From: Anolis sagrei
Lineage: Eukaryota; Chordata; Lepidosauria; Squamata; Anolidae
Direction of reading: 5' to 3'
Assembly (NCBI RefSeq): GCF_037176765.1
Contig: NC_090034.1
Span: 21,299,375 to 21,363,374, forward strand
Length of the DNA: 64,000 bases
Shown here: positions 19,040 to 53,144 of the stretch, piece by piece
Layout of the letters: every line of letters starts with the position of its first letter
Position numbering within the stretch: the stretch's first letter is position 1
Program-made: the position numbers and the translations under genes
Notes under the pieces: model-generated
Told to the model about the DNA's origin: nothing
Databases searched by the model: none
Seen by the model: only the letters and a program-made list of their open reading frames with translations

Positions 19040-19840
19040 TAAACTCTTGTCCAATTTCAGTTGTATATTTTCCATCTGGAGTTTCATTTTACCATAGGCT
19101 GTTTCAGTTTATATTGTTGTTATTGTTGTGTTTATTTATATTATATTATTTATATTATTGGCTTAAAGAAATGCTGCAGAGAGCATAGAGTGCACATGAG
19201 CCCAGAAAAGAGAGGCCACTGATGGAATCTTGCTTAAAATCTCACTGTCTTTTTCTATGGAATGGTTTCCGGCTCAAGCTCTCTCCTCTGAGAATGAAGG
19301 GCTTCCCTTTCTTGGCAGAGCTGGATGTGATTGGCTCTGTCTTTATTTGGGCAATTCATTTAAATATGGCCTCCCACTCTGCATGCCTTTCTGTTTACAT
19401 CACCAAGAGCTTTCTGTGCAACCATCTGCCAGGCCTGTAACAGAGACATTTTGAAAGCGAGGAATGTTTGCCTGAGCTTCCCGGACTCCTCTGGGACGGT
19501 TTTCTCCCTTGTGAGGTAATGGGGAAAGTATGTGGTTGCCATTGAAATGCATTTGGGTACCAGATTCACCCACTGAATAGGTCCAATTGTTATGAACTTC
19601 TTGTAGACGACAGGATAAACTTTATTTTCCTAACTTTAATACCTCTGATCATCGGGATGTTCGTTCCAGTTTTGTCTCAGCTAAATACAGAGTAATATTC
19701 TAGATTTCTAATATTTGAGAATATGAAGGAGCAGTGGTTTCCTAGTTCTGGTGTCAACCTTTTTGGCTCTTTCTTGTGTGCATCTGTGTTCAAGTTGTCT
19801 ATCGATTTATGGCATGGATATCGACTTTTCTTAGGAAAAG
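19040..19840. other. TRAF7 intron 1, no gene seen
   Basis: A 40-bp phrase at 19175-19215 ('gcatagagtgcacatgagcc') repeats 18297-18335 inside the neighbouring hAT-like element, so some repeat material continues here. No coding or RNA feature. Confidence 0.3.
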
Positions 19841-20345
19841 AGGACTCAGAAATGATTTTGTCAGTTCCTTTCCTAGAAATATAATGTAATTTATTGGCAG
19901 TCTTTCTGGGATTGGAAAAATGACCTTCTTTTTGGACTTGCACTCCCAGACATTATTCTGGATTTTGGGAGTGACAGAAGGCCCCTTTCCCCATGCGCTG
20001 CACATTCAAGTTTTCAATGTTTGGGAAGAGGTACCAAGGTCAGATTTGTACTAACAACAACATTGTTTGTTACCCTCTTCTCCTAATGACCCAAAGGCAG
20101 GATACAACACAGTCAGTATTTGTTTGTAAGTGTTTGTTCCTTCAAACCACCTCTAGACTTAATGGTGATCCCCATAAATTTTGTAGGGTTTGCTTAGGTA
20201 AGGCGGGTGCAGAAGTGATTTTACCAGCACCTTCCTCCTAAATAGAGATATTTGTTGGCTGTCTGCCATCTAAGCACTAACCAGGGGCTGACCTTGCTTA
20301 GCTTTCAAGATCAAACAGGATCCAATGCCTTTAGGATATTTCACC
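19840..20345 (-). mobile_element. 5S rRNA-derived SINE remnants
   Basis: The block 20255-20340 reads, in reverse, like 5S rRNA ('aagctaagcaaggtcagccc' then 'ctggttagtgctta'). The phrases before it ('ttttgtcagttcc', 'ttattggcagtct') recur at 19850-19910 and 21545-21600. This fits the 5S-derived SINE of squamates rather than a 5S gene. Confidence 0.5.
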
Positions 20346-21540
20346 TGTTTGCGCTTTCTTGATTGGGGTTATTTGGAAGCCGCAGCAGTGCGGCTACAAA
20401 AGAATGTGGAAACATAACGTGGTGATCTCTCAGCCAACTCCTGTAGCAGATTCCAAACATCATCCTCCAGGTTTGCTGTCTTACTGATTAGATGTTGGGG
20501 ATTGTAGGATCTAAAATGATTTTTTTTTCTGGTAAAATGTTGACTCTTAATTTCTGGATTCCAGGCTAATGAAACTATCTTCTTGTTTGATCATGAAGGG
20601 CTCAATCGTTGTGTAGCCATAAGAGTTTTCCTTCTTTTGGGGCCAATTCATTCTCCCCCTGTACCTGCCGCAGGTCATTTCCTCATTCTCTCACCGGCTA
20701 AAGCAAACAACAGTACATTGCACTTAATCTCTTCAAAACACAAATTCAAGGCAAAAGGCCTGGTGATTGCTTCCTCCTTTTGTGAGCTTTGAGAGGCAGG
20801 ATTCTGGGAGGTCCCTAAGAGGCACTTCATGGTAGGGTGGGATACAGTACCCATTTCCAAGCTCCCACCAAAGTCCAAATTAACTATTAAAGTGGTGTCA
20901 ACCTGCTTTAATTCTACAGTATAGATGCACCATAAACAGCACCACAACTATGAAAGGAACAGATCGGGTTCCTGCCAGATAGGATCCAGAAAAATACAGC
21001 AAAAGCCCTTCTGGGGCCCCATCTAGACTGCTATATAATGCAGTTAGACTTCATTCTGATACTGCATTATATGGAATTTAGATAAAGCGTGGATCAGGAT
21101 AAGGATAGGGACACAGAAAACAATATGCTAGGAATCCACTTCCATTTTTAATGACAAAGTTTGGCTTTGTTAGCTAGGTATTTCTACCTGGGATGTGTGT
21201 GGGCTTCTCTTTGAAAAGAACTGTAAGCTAATTCTGCCACAGAGGGTCCTGAGATGACTTAACCTGGATTAGTTCTTTGCATTCAGGTTGGTAAGAAGTA
21301 GATTAGTTCCCCTGAAGAGTCTCCAAGAGATTTACATTCTCCAGCTAGTAAAATCCAGGAGGATGCCATTGGGGTTTCTATTTAAATAACTTATGATTAA
21401 TTGAGGACTGTATTCAAATAGTAGCAACTCTAGTTCACCTGATAATGTGAGCTGAAAACCTTTATTGTGAGTCTGTTCAAATCACCTGTAAGCCTATAGG
21501 AACACAATGAATTTCATTGGCTTTTCTTTGACCTCAGAGG
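20346..21540. other. TRAF7 intron 1 with a weak MITE piece
   Basis: At 21000-21065 a 'ctatataatgcag...ctgcattatat' foldback is a small hAT-type MITE remnant. The rest shows no recognisable feature. Confidence 0.3.
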
Positions 21541-21665
21541 TGCTTTTGTCAGTTCCTTCCTCTGAAACATCAACTATAATGCATAGTATTCATTGGCAGT
21601 CTCCCACCCAAGTCCTAACCAGGACTGACCCTGCTTAAATCCCAAGATCAAACAGAATGTCACTG
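21541..21665 (-). mobile_element. 5S rRNA-derived SINE fragment
   Basis: 'gcagtctcccacccaagtcc' followed by 'taaccaggactgaccctgct' is the antisense of the 3' half of 5S rRNA with substitutions, preceded by the same leader phrases as the copy at 20206. Confidence 0.55.
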
Positions 21666-21699
21666 TGCATCATGCCCCTTTTATTTTCCATCACAAACA

Positions 21700-21970
21700 A
21701 CCTTCTTCCCTAATCCTTCTGTCTTTCTTGTATATTTCTGTCCTTCTGTATCCTTATTAACCTCTAAAGAGTGTTAATCTAGCATTTAGCAGCCTTGCAA
21801 ATAAGCCCTGAATGTTGTTCAGTTTCTCCCTAAAAGAGAGTGCCAGCTTTTGTCGAAAGTTCATCTGCCAGATCATCCAGAAGCGGTTTCCACAAGTAAC
21901 CAGATGAGCATCCATATTGGCTGGAACAGTGCTCAAATCTGAACTTGTAAAAGCAGAGGAGGGCAATTAC
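21700..21970. repeat. intronic duplication, copy 1 (empty site)
   Basis: About 270 bp here are paralogous to 22530-22566 plus 23296-23495. Shared phrases include 'gttcagtttctccct', 'gcttttgtcgaa' and 'tctgaacttgtaaaagcaga'. In this copy the sequence runs unbroken through 'cctctaaagag'; in the other it is split by the SPIN-like element. Confidence 0.8.
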
Positions 21971-22049
21971 CCTATTGCTCACTTTTTTTCCCGAAATGGC
22001 CTTCCCAAAATTAGGTTGTACATTACATTCACGTCATATGTTAATCTTA

Positions 22050-22510
22050 GTGCTGAGCTAAAACCAAAGGGGAAGCTGCTTCCAGAGCTGCATCTGGAGC
22101 CTCTTTTTGAGGAACATAATCTCTCATTTAATGGTCCTGCCTCAGTGCTATATAATCCTGGGATTTACAGTTTTGTGAGGCATAAACCACCTTTGGCAGA
22201 GAGAAGGCTCAAGGCCTTGTAAAACTACAACCTCCATGATTCCATAGCATTGAATCAAGGCAATTTTAAGTGGATTCATTCTGCAGCATAGATGCACCCC
22301 AAGGTTTTTTCTTTCATTGGTGGAAGATTTGGTGCTCTAACATTTATGTTTTTAAAGAAGGAATTCTAAGCAGGCAGCAAGTGTAATGCACACCCTTTTG
22401 GGCCCAATCACAAAGAGTGCATTTTTTGCTGCTGCGCATTACATTCAGCAGCAAATACTTTTTTTGGTTTCAGGGTTTTGAAAGTTGAGATGCACATTAG
22501 ATTTGATGGC
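22050..22510. repeat. dispersed repeat, copy B
   Basis: Same family as 8040-8440 and 56960-57540; shares 'gtgctatataatcctgggat', 'ttccatagcattgaatcaag' and 'cacaaagagtgcatttttt'. No ends identified. Confidence 0.5.
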
Positions 22511-22566
22511 TCATGAGACCTGAGTCAAAGCTGGTATTTCTGTACTTCTGTGTCCCTTTTATCCTC

Positions 22567-23300
22567 TAGAGGTTCTCAACCTTCCTAATGCCGTGACCCC
22601 TTAATACAGTTCCTCATATTGTGGTGACCCCCAACCATAACATTATTTTCATTGCTACTTTATAACTGTAATTTTGCTACTGTTATGAACCGTAATGTAA
22701 ATATCTGATAGGCAGGATGTATTTTCATTCCCTGGACCAAATTTTGCACTAATACCTGATACACCCAAATTTTAATACTGGTGGGGTTGGGAGGGCATTA
22801 ATTTCATCATTTGAGAGTTGTAGTTGCTGGGTTTTATAGTTCACCTACAATCAGTGAGCATTGTGAACTCCATCAACAATGGAATTAAACTAAATTTGAC
22901 ACACAGAACTCCTATGACCAAAAGAAAATATTGAAAGGGTTTGGTGGGCATTGACCTTGAGTTTTGGAGTTGTAGTTCACCCACATCCAGAGAGCCCTGT
23001 GACCCCAAACAATTTGATGGATCTGGACCAAATGTGAACACTGGTGGAGTTTGGGGAAAATAGACTTTGACATTTGGGAGTTGAGGTTGCTGGGATTTAT
23101 AGTTGACATACAATCAAAGAGCATTCTGAACCCCAGGAATGATAGAATTGGGCCAAACTTCCCATACAGAACCCCCATGACCAACAGAAAATACTGTGTT
23201 TTCTGATGGTCTTTGGCAATCTCTCTGGCAATCCCTCTGACACCCCCTCATGACCCCCCCCCCCCCCAGGAATCCCGACCCCCAGGTTGAGAAATGCTCT
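22567..23300. mobile_element. SPIN-like non-autonomous hAT element
   Basis: The left end GAGGTTCTCAACCTTCCTAA followed by 'tgccgtgaccccttaata' and the right end 'cgacccccaggttgagaa' give the terminal inverted repeat of SPACE INVADERS-type hATs (CAG-GGTTCTCAACC). About 735 bp, no transposase. The middle (22800-23200) is two rounds of a module 'gttgtagttgctggg...atagttcacctacaatcagt' that is also present, inverted, in the Helitron at 15847-16728. Flanks CCTCTAGA and GCTCTAAA agree at 6 of 8 positions. Confidence 0.7.
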
Positions 23301-23495
23301 AAAGAGTATAGAGCTGCCTTGCAAAGCAGCTCTGCATATTGTTCAGTTTCTCCCTGAAAGGGAGAGACGGCTTTTGTCGAAGGTTCTCCTGCCAGATCAT
23401 CCGGAAGTGGCTTCCAAAGGTAACCAGGTGATTGTCCATATTGGAGGGAGCGGCACTCAAATCTGAACTTGTAAAAGCAGAGGAGAATGATTACT
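23296..23495. repeat. intronic duplication, copy 2 (interrupted)
   Basis: The right part of the paralog of 21745-21970, beginning immediately after the SPIN-like element; its left part lies at 22530-22566. Confidence 0.8.
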
Positions 23496-24654
23496 GGTAT
23501 CTTTCTCTCTGACGTCACGTAATCAGTCTCCATGCCTCAGGGGTACTGTTTACTTTTGGCAGCTTCCTTGTATGTTGAAAGAACAGATTTCGTGGTCTGT
23601 CTGTCTTCTGTGAGAATGTCCAGGCCTGCTGACTCCAGCTCATTGCAGAAGGGAAAGCTGGGAGCCTTGTGTGTGTGGTTTTCCCCCTCCGTTTTATTGC
23701 CAGTAACTGCTTGATTTCTGAGTATCGCAGTTGTTTGTTCCGAATAAGTAGACTTTCAGGAGAGGAAGTGAGAGGAAGCTCACGTAATTGGGACAGAGCA
23801 CATTTTCATAAAGGAGGAAAAAAACTGGGGAGCCAATGAAGCTGACTCTGTACTGTAAGTATAATGCTGTTTGACATCACTGTGTGGTCCTCTTTGACAG
23901 AGAAGGTGAATGCTTTGTAAAACTACAGATCCCAGGAATCCATTATATTACACGTGCTATAAGTGTATATCATTGGTGTGCAATGTTGTATAAGTCCAAA
24001 GCAGCTTTTCACGGATGGACAGGTGCATTCCTTCAGTAGTTCTGTTGTTGTCGTAGCTGTTTTATGGGCCATGGGTGACACTAGTGCCTGGTATGGTGTT
24101 TTTCCGCATGGCATACATTGTGGTTTTGTGATGGGTGGTTTGGTGTTGAGTTGGCTACATGTGGCACTGAACTGTTTATTTGCTCATCAGGTTGGAGATC
24201 CTGAACTGTATGAGTAATTGGGGACTTGCCACCCACTTTGCCAGGTCAATGAGGACAGGTTTTGTGTGGGTTGATGAGGCAAGACTGGATCATCTGCAAG
24301 GCCACTGTTCAGAGTAACTAGAGTATAGATCTGGGGTTGCCTGGGTAAACATTTTCTTTGAGGCGCTTTCTTTCCTTTCTCTGTTTCCCTCATACACCTC
24401 TTTTCCTTGGTTGCTTGCTTGTCCTCATATATTTCTTCCTTCTTCTTGCTATTATTTCTCTTCCCTGTACATAGATAGAGGTATATATCGGCTTTCCCAT
24501 CTTTGGCATCTTGGAGGCTGTGCTTGGTGCCAGTGACAGGGGGAGTGCTGTCACTCCACTTTTCCCTGCTGAAGAGCTTTGTTAGTGAAATTCCTCCTTG
24601 ATCAAATTGCTGGCATTTTTCCTGGCATTTCCTTATGGGTGTCTTAAATACCTG
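23496..24654. other. TRAF7 intron 1, no gene seen
   Basis: Several short frames cross this stretch without recognisable domains. Part (about 24000-24340) reads like an old LINE piece but I could not name it. Confidence 0.25.
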
Positions 24655-24832
24655 CCCACTTAAGCAGTACCTATTTATCTACTCACATTGTTGTTTTTGA
24701 AACTGCTAGGTAGGCAGAAGCTGGGCTAAAGGCCAGGAGCTCACCCTGTTCTGGGCTTCAAATTGTCAACCTTTTGGTTGGCAAGATTTACTGCAGCTGG
24801 CAGTTAACCTGCTGTGTTAAAGCCCAGCCCTA
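24655..24832 (-). mobile_element. tRNA-derived SINE
   Basis: Minus copy with 'tttatctactcacattg', 'aactgctaggtaggcagaag' and a tRNA-like head at 24770-24830. Confidence 0.65.
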
Positions 24833-25014
24833 CATGTCTTTGCCCTTTTCATTTCTCTTCCTTCCTTCCCTCAAACCAACCAACATGCATACATACTTCG
24901 ATTTTTATGTAGATAGGAAATAGATATCTCAGTTCCAAATGAGTAGATAGAAAATAGATATGTTGGTCCAAATGGTCCAGGAGCCCATATCCTTTTGGTC
25001 CATAGTCCCGAAAT

Positions 25015-25345
25015 TTTAGCATTGAAGGTACTCAACAAGAAAAGAGATTCCGCCTAAACATTGGAAGACCTTATTTGCTGTAAGTTGTCTTACACTGGAA
25101 TTGACTGACCCAAAGGGCAATGAACTCTCCATCTTTGGAAATCTTTAAGCCAAGTTTGGGCATTTCTTAAAAGTACTTTAGTTATGTATTCTAGGTCAGT
25201 GAGGACAGGTTTTGTGTAGATTACTGAGGCAGGATTGGTTCATCTGTGTGACCCATTCTTAAGAGTAATATGCTTGTCTAAGTAGCAGAATGGGGCTAGA
25301 TGACCCTTGAATTATCTTCCAACTTTGCAATTGGATGCCATTAAG
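25015..25345 (+). mobile_element. CR1 3' end, plus orientation
   Basis: 'gattccgcctaaacattgga' with 'ggggctagatgacccttgaa' is CR1 3' sequence; an internal part was lost or replaced. Confidence 0.5.
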
Positions 25346-25556
25346 CAAACTCTCACTCCTTTCTGTTTCCTCTTTCAAGTTTCCCTTCTGTCTGCATTAG
25401 GGAAGTGACCCTTTTAAAATATAGGCATATAGTATGTACACACCCTGGGCTGGGGCTCATTGTTGCAGCAACGAAGGCAATCTGGTCAGGTAAACGCTGC
25501 ACTGTTGTCGTTGTTTTGCTGCCAGCCCTGTTTATCAAGGTAGGGGCCCTGTTTCC

Positions 25557-25581
25557 TTTTTTTTTTTTTTTTTTTTTTTTG
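25557..25581. repeat. poly(T) tract
   Basis: An uninterrupted T run of over 20 nt, possibly the reversed tail of a retroposed sequence; the flank does not show which. Confidence 0.8.
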
Positions 25582-26064
25582 CACTCACAGTGCCCAGCAG
25601 TGGGTTATTTTTTCTGCTTTATAGGTTTGAAATTAGTGAAAAAGAGTATAACGTCACACAGAACAAGAGAAGCAGGTTCTGGCAGCTGCTCCCTCCTGGG
25701 AGAATGAGTTGTTAGTTAACTTTCGCTCTGGAGAAGCCGACAGGTCAATGTCTCAGTCCTGTCGAAGTCCAGGAAGTGCAGCTCCCTTAATTGATTCAAG
25801 ATTTGTCCTTGGCGGCTTCCCACACGCAGCAAAGAGAGATGTTTCTACAGCAGATTAAGACTAAATGCATTGGCCGTATTAGAGCTTTAGGAGAACCAGC
25901 CCAGCCTTCTATTCCCAGTTGGTCCAGTAAGGTGAAAGCTAGGCATCCTGACTTGGAGATGACAACTCCATGTAATACTAGCTCCTTCTGTGCCTCTAAA
26001 AGAGAGAGAAGGGACCCAGGCCTCCTGCCTGAGGACCCTTTGGGCAGGAGATGCTGAGATCTAG

Positions 26065-26265
26065 TCTAAGAGCATGTCTACATTGTAGAATAAATGTAGT
26101 TTGGCATTGCTTTACATGCCATGGCTTAATTCAATGGAATCCTGATAGCTGTTCTTTTACCAGGTCCTTAGCATTCTCTTCCAAAGAGCTTCCAGGATTC
26201 CATCCTACTAAGCCATAACCATCAAAGTAGTGTCAAACCTCATTCATTCTATAGTGTAGATGTAA
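26065..26265. mobile_element. hAT-type MITE
   Basis: The left 'tctacattgtagaataaatg' and right 'attcattctatagtgtagat' are inverted. The interior carries the 'ttcaatggaatcctgatagct' phrase common to squamate MITEs. Confidence 0.5.
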
Positions 26266-26289
26266 CCTGAAGCAATCTCAGGTGTAAAG

Positions 26290-26832
26290 GCTGGTGTAGT
26301 TCAATATTCAGTTTCTACAAGAACTTGCCAATTGCCTCGCTGAGAAACCCACCAGCAAACCCCAGGCAAAGCTCCTACCTTAGAAACCTTTAAAAAGAAT
26401 CTCAAGACCTGGCTCTTCCGTTGCGCTTTTGGAGAGTAGTTACATATTCTTAACCTATTGCTCCCCTCAACGTCTTTGTCCTAGGAGTATACCACCCCCC
26501 CCCCTTGTACGAAGGTCAGTCTATTACCCTGTCTCTCTACGAGTTCTCACTCACAAATAATTCTCCTCCTTTATCTCACCCTGAGTTTTTAAATCATTTT
26601 ATGTACATGCGGCCCACTCACTGTCATTATGTTTGGTTTACTGGGTTTTTTTTGTATTTTGTTTATTGTAGTCATATGTTCTGTATTTTTATGCGATGAT
26701 GTTTATTTTATTGTAACATGTATCTTATTTTATTGTAATTTGTTGTATGGGCTTGGCCTCATGTAAGCCACCCCGAGTCCCCGTTGGGGAGATGTTGGCG
26801 GGGTATAAATAAAGTTTATTATTATTATTATT
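26290..26832 (+). mobile_element. L2-type LINE 3' end
   Basis: Encodes the end of ORF2 (KKNLKTWLFRCAF), then a 3' UTR with 'accccgagtccccgttgggg' and tail 'gtataaataaagtttattatt'. Confidence 0.75.
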
Positions 26833-27248
26833 AAAACTGCTTCCTCCATTTGATAATTCAGGGGCATTCTAGCTCTGTTCCTGGAAGCGACATATATAGC
26901 CATCCTGGTCACTAACCGGTTAGGACCTTAACCTCTTTGGATTTATCCAACCCTTTCTTGAAGCAGTCCAGTACTACATCCTGTGCTACATCTTTTAAAC
27001 TTAGTGTTATCTGTTGTGCTGTCTGACAGTGATCCCATTGTAGGGACAGACCTTCCATTATGCAAAGTGTGGTAGATGCTTCAGCTAAGAGACAGTGGGG
27101 AATGCCAAAGAGCAGTATGGCATGGCACCCAGCTTTCCTGACTTCTCCTAAACTGAGATAAGAAAGACTGAGCTAAACACATGCCTCGATGACGACTATT
27201 TTTCCATGACAGACATCTTTGTGTGATAAAACCCTTTTTTCCTTTCAG
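26833..27248. other. end of TRAF7 intron 1
   Basis: No separate feature; ends with the pyrimidine-rich acceptor TTTTTTCCTTTCAG before exon 2. Confidence 0.5.
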
Positions 27249-27285
27249 AGGTGGCTCCAGTGACCTACCGATGCGGGGCTAGATT

Positions 27286-49185
<21,900 letters not shown>

Positions 49186-49940
49186 TGGGTGCCACATCTG
49201 CTGCCGCTTGCTCTTGGACCGCCAAACGACCCAAATGCTACTCCAGCACCACACACACACTCGACATGCGTGAAGTCCCGCTTCCCTCCTCTCCGACTCG
49301 CTGGCTGCAGGAGAGCAAGCTTCACAGCCCACAAACATACCTCAGCTCTGCTGGCCCAACGCTCCCCCAAGGCAGGACACCTGGACCGGACACTCAGTGC
49401 CCTTTTTCCCAGATCACTGTGCTGCAAGGGGAGCCTAGCCTGGATGCCATAATGTAGGACAGCAGAGGCTTGATTCTTTGTGTTATGTGACGGACCAAAG
49501 GTGAGTGTTTGGACTAAGGTGGGGCCGGACCGATTGGCACAAACTCCTTGCAAACAAACAGCGAAGCTAGTGCCGAGCAGGACCCCTGCCCTGGTCCTGG
49601 TATTTAATGTACCCGCTCAGCCCGTTCGTTTGTACCCAACGCCAAGGAGAAATACAATGGAAGAATGGTTACCCTCCTATGTCAGCAGGTACGATTTTTT
49701 GATGTCACAAAAATACTCCCTTTTCTGCATCAGGTACCAGAAAGCCATCGATACACTCCTCCTCCTCCTCCACATCGCATCATGGCAGCCGCCTCCGAGG
49801 GGAGGATCCCCCCTCACACACACACACTCTGTTGTGTTTTTACTGGCATTTTTCTACTGTTTTTAAGATTGTGATATCAAGATTTGGATTTATTTCTTCC
49901 TTGATGAAATAAAATAAAACCGGACTGTTGTTTGAGGCAA
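49186..49940 (+). other. TRAF7: TRAF7 3' UTR and poly(A) signals
   Basis: A 3' UTR of about 0.75 kb ends at overlapping AATAAA signals 49908-49913 and 49913-49918; cleavage is expected about 15-25 nt later. The next stretch (GACTGTTGTTTG) supplies a G/T-rich downstream element. Confidence 0.75.
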
Positions 49941-50089
49941 AGCGTGGCTCCTTGGTAGGCCTTGCGCCAAAAGGGGTATAACACAAATTGCTTCTCCAGT
50001 CTCTGGACATTGTTGGTTTGGAGGGATTGAGGGGAGATTGGGAACTTGAACTAAAACTGCCAGGACTCTCTCCTGCCTTCGCCTTCCTT

Positions 50090-50410
50090 GTTTTGTGTAA
50101 GAAAAGAAGGAAGAAAAGAGAAATAAAGGTGGGGCGGGGGGGGGGGGAGAAGGGCAGGTTGGACATAGTGGGAAGAAAGGGTGCGAAAAAGGAAGGAAGG
50201 AAGTCAAGTTGGACATGGAAGGGAGGAAGAAAGGAAGGTTGGACATAGAAAAACGAAGGAAGGGAAAGAGGAAGGAAGGAAGGAAGGCAGATTGCACATA
50301 AAATGAGGGTGGGAGGGAGGAAGAAAGGAGAATGGAGGAAAATGGAAGGAAGGAGAGGAATGGAAGGAGGGTGGAGGGAGGGAAAGAAAGGAAAATGAAA
50401 ATGGGGGTGT
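50090..50410 (+). repeat. purine-rich GGAA/GGGA tract beyond TRAF7
   Basis: About 320 bp of almost pure purine on the plus strand with GGAAGGAA and GTTGGACAT phrases repeating every 35-60 bp (near 50158, 50209 and 50239). It lies 170 nt past the TRAF7 poly(A) signals. Confidence 0.8.
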
Positions 50411-50494
50411 CATGACTGAGATGTTTTCACCTAAAGGGAAGTAAGATGTTCACAGCTATTGTCTACAGTTGACTATAGTCTACCTTTGAATCCA

Positions 50495-51118
50495 CTGGAG
50501 TCTCCTTCTTTGGAGGCTGTTAGGCAGAAACTGGATGGCCATCTGTTGGGAGGTGTTGGATGATATCTTCCTGCCTGACAGAAGGGGGCTGGACTGGATG
50601 GCCATTTAACTATTATGAGTCTGATAATAATAACAACAACAACAATAGTAATAATAATAGGTGATAATTGATAATAATTTATTAATTTTGTCTTCCTGCC
50701 TGGCAGAAGGGAGTTGGACTAGGTGGCCTTTAGGGTCCTTTCCAACTCTACCAGATGGCCTTTAGGGTCCCCTTTTATGATTCAGAGTCTGGATGGCCAT
50801 CTTTTGGGAGGGGTCAGGTGATGTCTTCCTGTCTGAGAGAAGAGAGACTGGATGGCCTTTATGGGTCTCTTCCAACTATATGAGTCTGATGATGATGATA
50901 ATAATGATGACAATGGATAATGACATAGTAATTCTATCTTCCTTACTGGCAGAAGGGGGTTGTACTGGATAGTCTTTAGGGTCCCTTCCAATTCTAGGAT
51001 TCTGTGATTCAGAGATTGTCGGGAGGGGTTTGATGGTGTCTTCCTGCCTGGCAGAAAGGAGGGGGCAGTACTGGATAGCCTTTGGGGGTCCCTTCCCACT
51101 ATAGGATTCTATGATTAT
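50495..51118 (+). repeat. reiterated CR1 3' tails between TRAF7 and CASKIN1
   Basis: Four to five plus-orientation CR1 tails of about 100-150 bp, each running from 'ggatggccatc'/'gtcttcctgcctggcaga' to 'ccaactctaggattc'-type ends (near 50620, 50780, 50885, 51005 and 51110). Confidence 0.7.
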
Positions 51119-51900
51119 AACCACATCATCCATTAACAAAGTACAATATGAGACCTAAGGAGATATTCTCAAAAAGGGGTAAGTAAGCTTTGCTTAACTC
51201 ATTAAATCACTTTGTGTCATTGTTGTGTGTTGCCATCGTGAAAGGGACTACCTTGAAATCCCTTCTGAAACACTGGATAACTCAGGAGTAAAGGAAATAA
51301 CTGAACCAGCTTTCTTTTCCCATCCAACAAAAGGTTTTTAACTTACTGTTTTTGGAAAACAAGCCAGGTCAAGACCAACATTTGGATGTCATTTCCAGCA
51401 AAACAGCCCAGATTTCCTCTCTTTGGTCAAAGCAAAGGACTTCAATAAATGCAAGAAATGGGCCATTTTCCTGGATGGAAAATTAGTGGTGCAAATGCAC
51501 AAAGCACAGCCCCATGAAACAGGCCTTCAAATAGTTTTGTTTCTATTTATAACCTCAATAATAATAATCCTTGATAGACCATCAGTGTGTTTCCCCTCCC
51601 TTCTCCCTTTAAATAGTTATAGCCAGACACTGTTTTTTTAAATAAGAGCAAAATTCTTTACAGTACCACAGAAGCCATCAAATAATAATCATAATCATAA
51701 TAATACAGGTGGGACGCACGAAGCCAGAAAAAAGGAGGATTGGCAGCAAGATGCATAGCTCTGACAGGATGGGAAATACAATACACTTTCCATAACTTAA
51801 TCAATAAAAATATATATAATATATATATAATATGTATATATCCAGCATTAGAATCTTGGAATATTTGTTTTTTTCAAGATACATTATTAATGTTTTTTCT
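51119..51900. other. intergenic gap between convergent genes
   Basis: No exon or mobile element end recognised; short ATA runs near 51690 and 51810-51840. Confidence 0.3.
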
Positions 51901-51946
51901 CTCGTTTCTCTTTACAACAAGTATTTATTTTAATGTTGTCTCTCTC

Positions 51947-51952
51947 TTTATT
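51947..51952 (-). terminator. CASKIN1: candidate CASKIN1 poly(A) signal
   Basis: AATAAA on the minus strand in the context CTTAATAAAGAGAGAG; a second AATAAA lies at 51929-51924. An earlier alternative is at 55628-55623, which would give a 0.9-kb UTR. Confidence 0.4.
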
Positions 51953-53144
51953 AAGAAATCTTGAAAGTTGTGCCAGAACATTGTTTCAGAGATAGCAAAG
52001 ACAGACATATATATCTATATATAGATATATATGTTGCATCTGGAATAAACCGCACATTGCGGAAAATGCCATTTTGATTTGTTTTTTAAATTAAAAATAC
52101 AACTGGACTGACTCCCATTTCCGTATGTTACATATACAGCTGCGTATAGACAAGAGGTACTTCCACACACATGCATTGAAAGGCAGACTTACATACATAC
52201 ATACATGACGCACGCATACATTTTAAAAAAAGGAGGGGAGAGAAATGTTAATTGTCAAGAGATGAGACTCAACCCAGAAAAGATTCATAAAACAAGGCAC
52301 ATCCTTTGATATATTTTTTGTGTGGAAAAGAACCTGACAAAAACAAAAACAAAACATCTCCATAGAAACTGAAAAAACTGTACCTTTTTTGTCTCGAAAA
52401 CATTGTGCTACTCTTTTTAAATGATCTCAACCACAAAGACACACAGCTGATTATTGTTATAAGTCTAATAAGTCACACTAAACTCCAGTTCTTTCAAATC
52501 TCTGAATATACAATTAATAGTATTATTTTTAAAATCTTTTATTTCATATATATTAAAGTCCTTTCCTCTCTCTCTCTTTTTGTATTTAAGGATCAACAGG
52601 GGGGAAAAGAAGTCCCATCTTAAATAGTTTCTGTCAATAAATTAATACTCCTTTATATATATAGCTTATTCGTATTTTGTCCCTCCCTCTAGCTTCCCTC
52701 CCAACGAAAAGAGCTTCGGTTTTGTTTTTTGCACAGAAAAAGAACATTCGTAAAACAGGGCTCTTTCAGCCTTTGCACAAACAACAACACAAAAACCCAA
52801 CGAGACTTTTATCTCTTTCTTTTTTCCAAACCAATCACTAAACATTTTAAGTCTATAGAACAATAACCAGAAGTGAAAAGGGTTGGAAAGACTTTGGACG
52901 ACCGAGAAGTGCTCCTGTTTCAATTTGCAGCCTTCGGACTTCAGCTCCCAGCATTCCTGGCCGTTGGAGAAGCTGGCAAGGGCTTCTGGGAGTTGAAGTC
53001 CAAAGTACCCAGATCCTTTCCCAAAACAACCCCGGCCTCCTTTTCACAGTTTCCTTTCATTCCTATTTTGTTGGAGGGGTTCTGAGTCTTTTTTAGTGGA
53101 AAGAAGATGGCAGAGGAAGAGAGAAGGAAAGGAAAAGGCTTGAA

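Noticed and set aside
20255-20340. A 5S rRNA gene
   Set aside because: The match is partial and diverged, lacks a terminator, and recurs with SINE leader phrases, so it is a 5S-derived SINE piece.
49186-49560. Additional coding exon after the TRAF7 stop
   Set aside because: VWTC followed by TAA is the conserved TRAF7 end; the frames beyond it are G/C-rich 3' UTR without homology.
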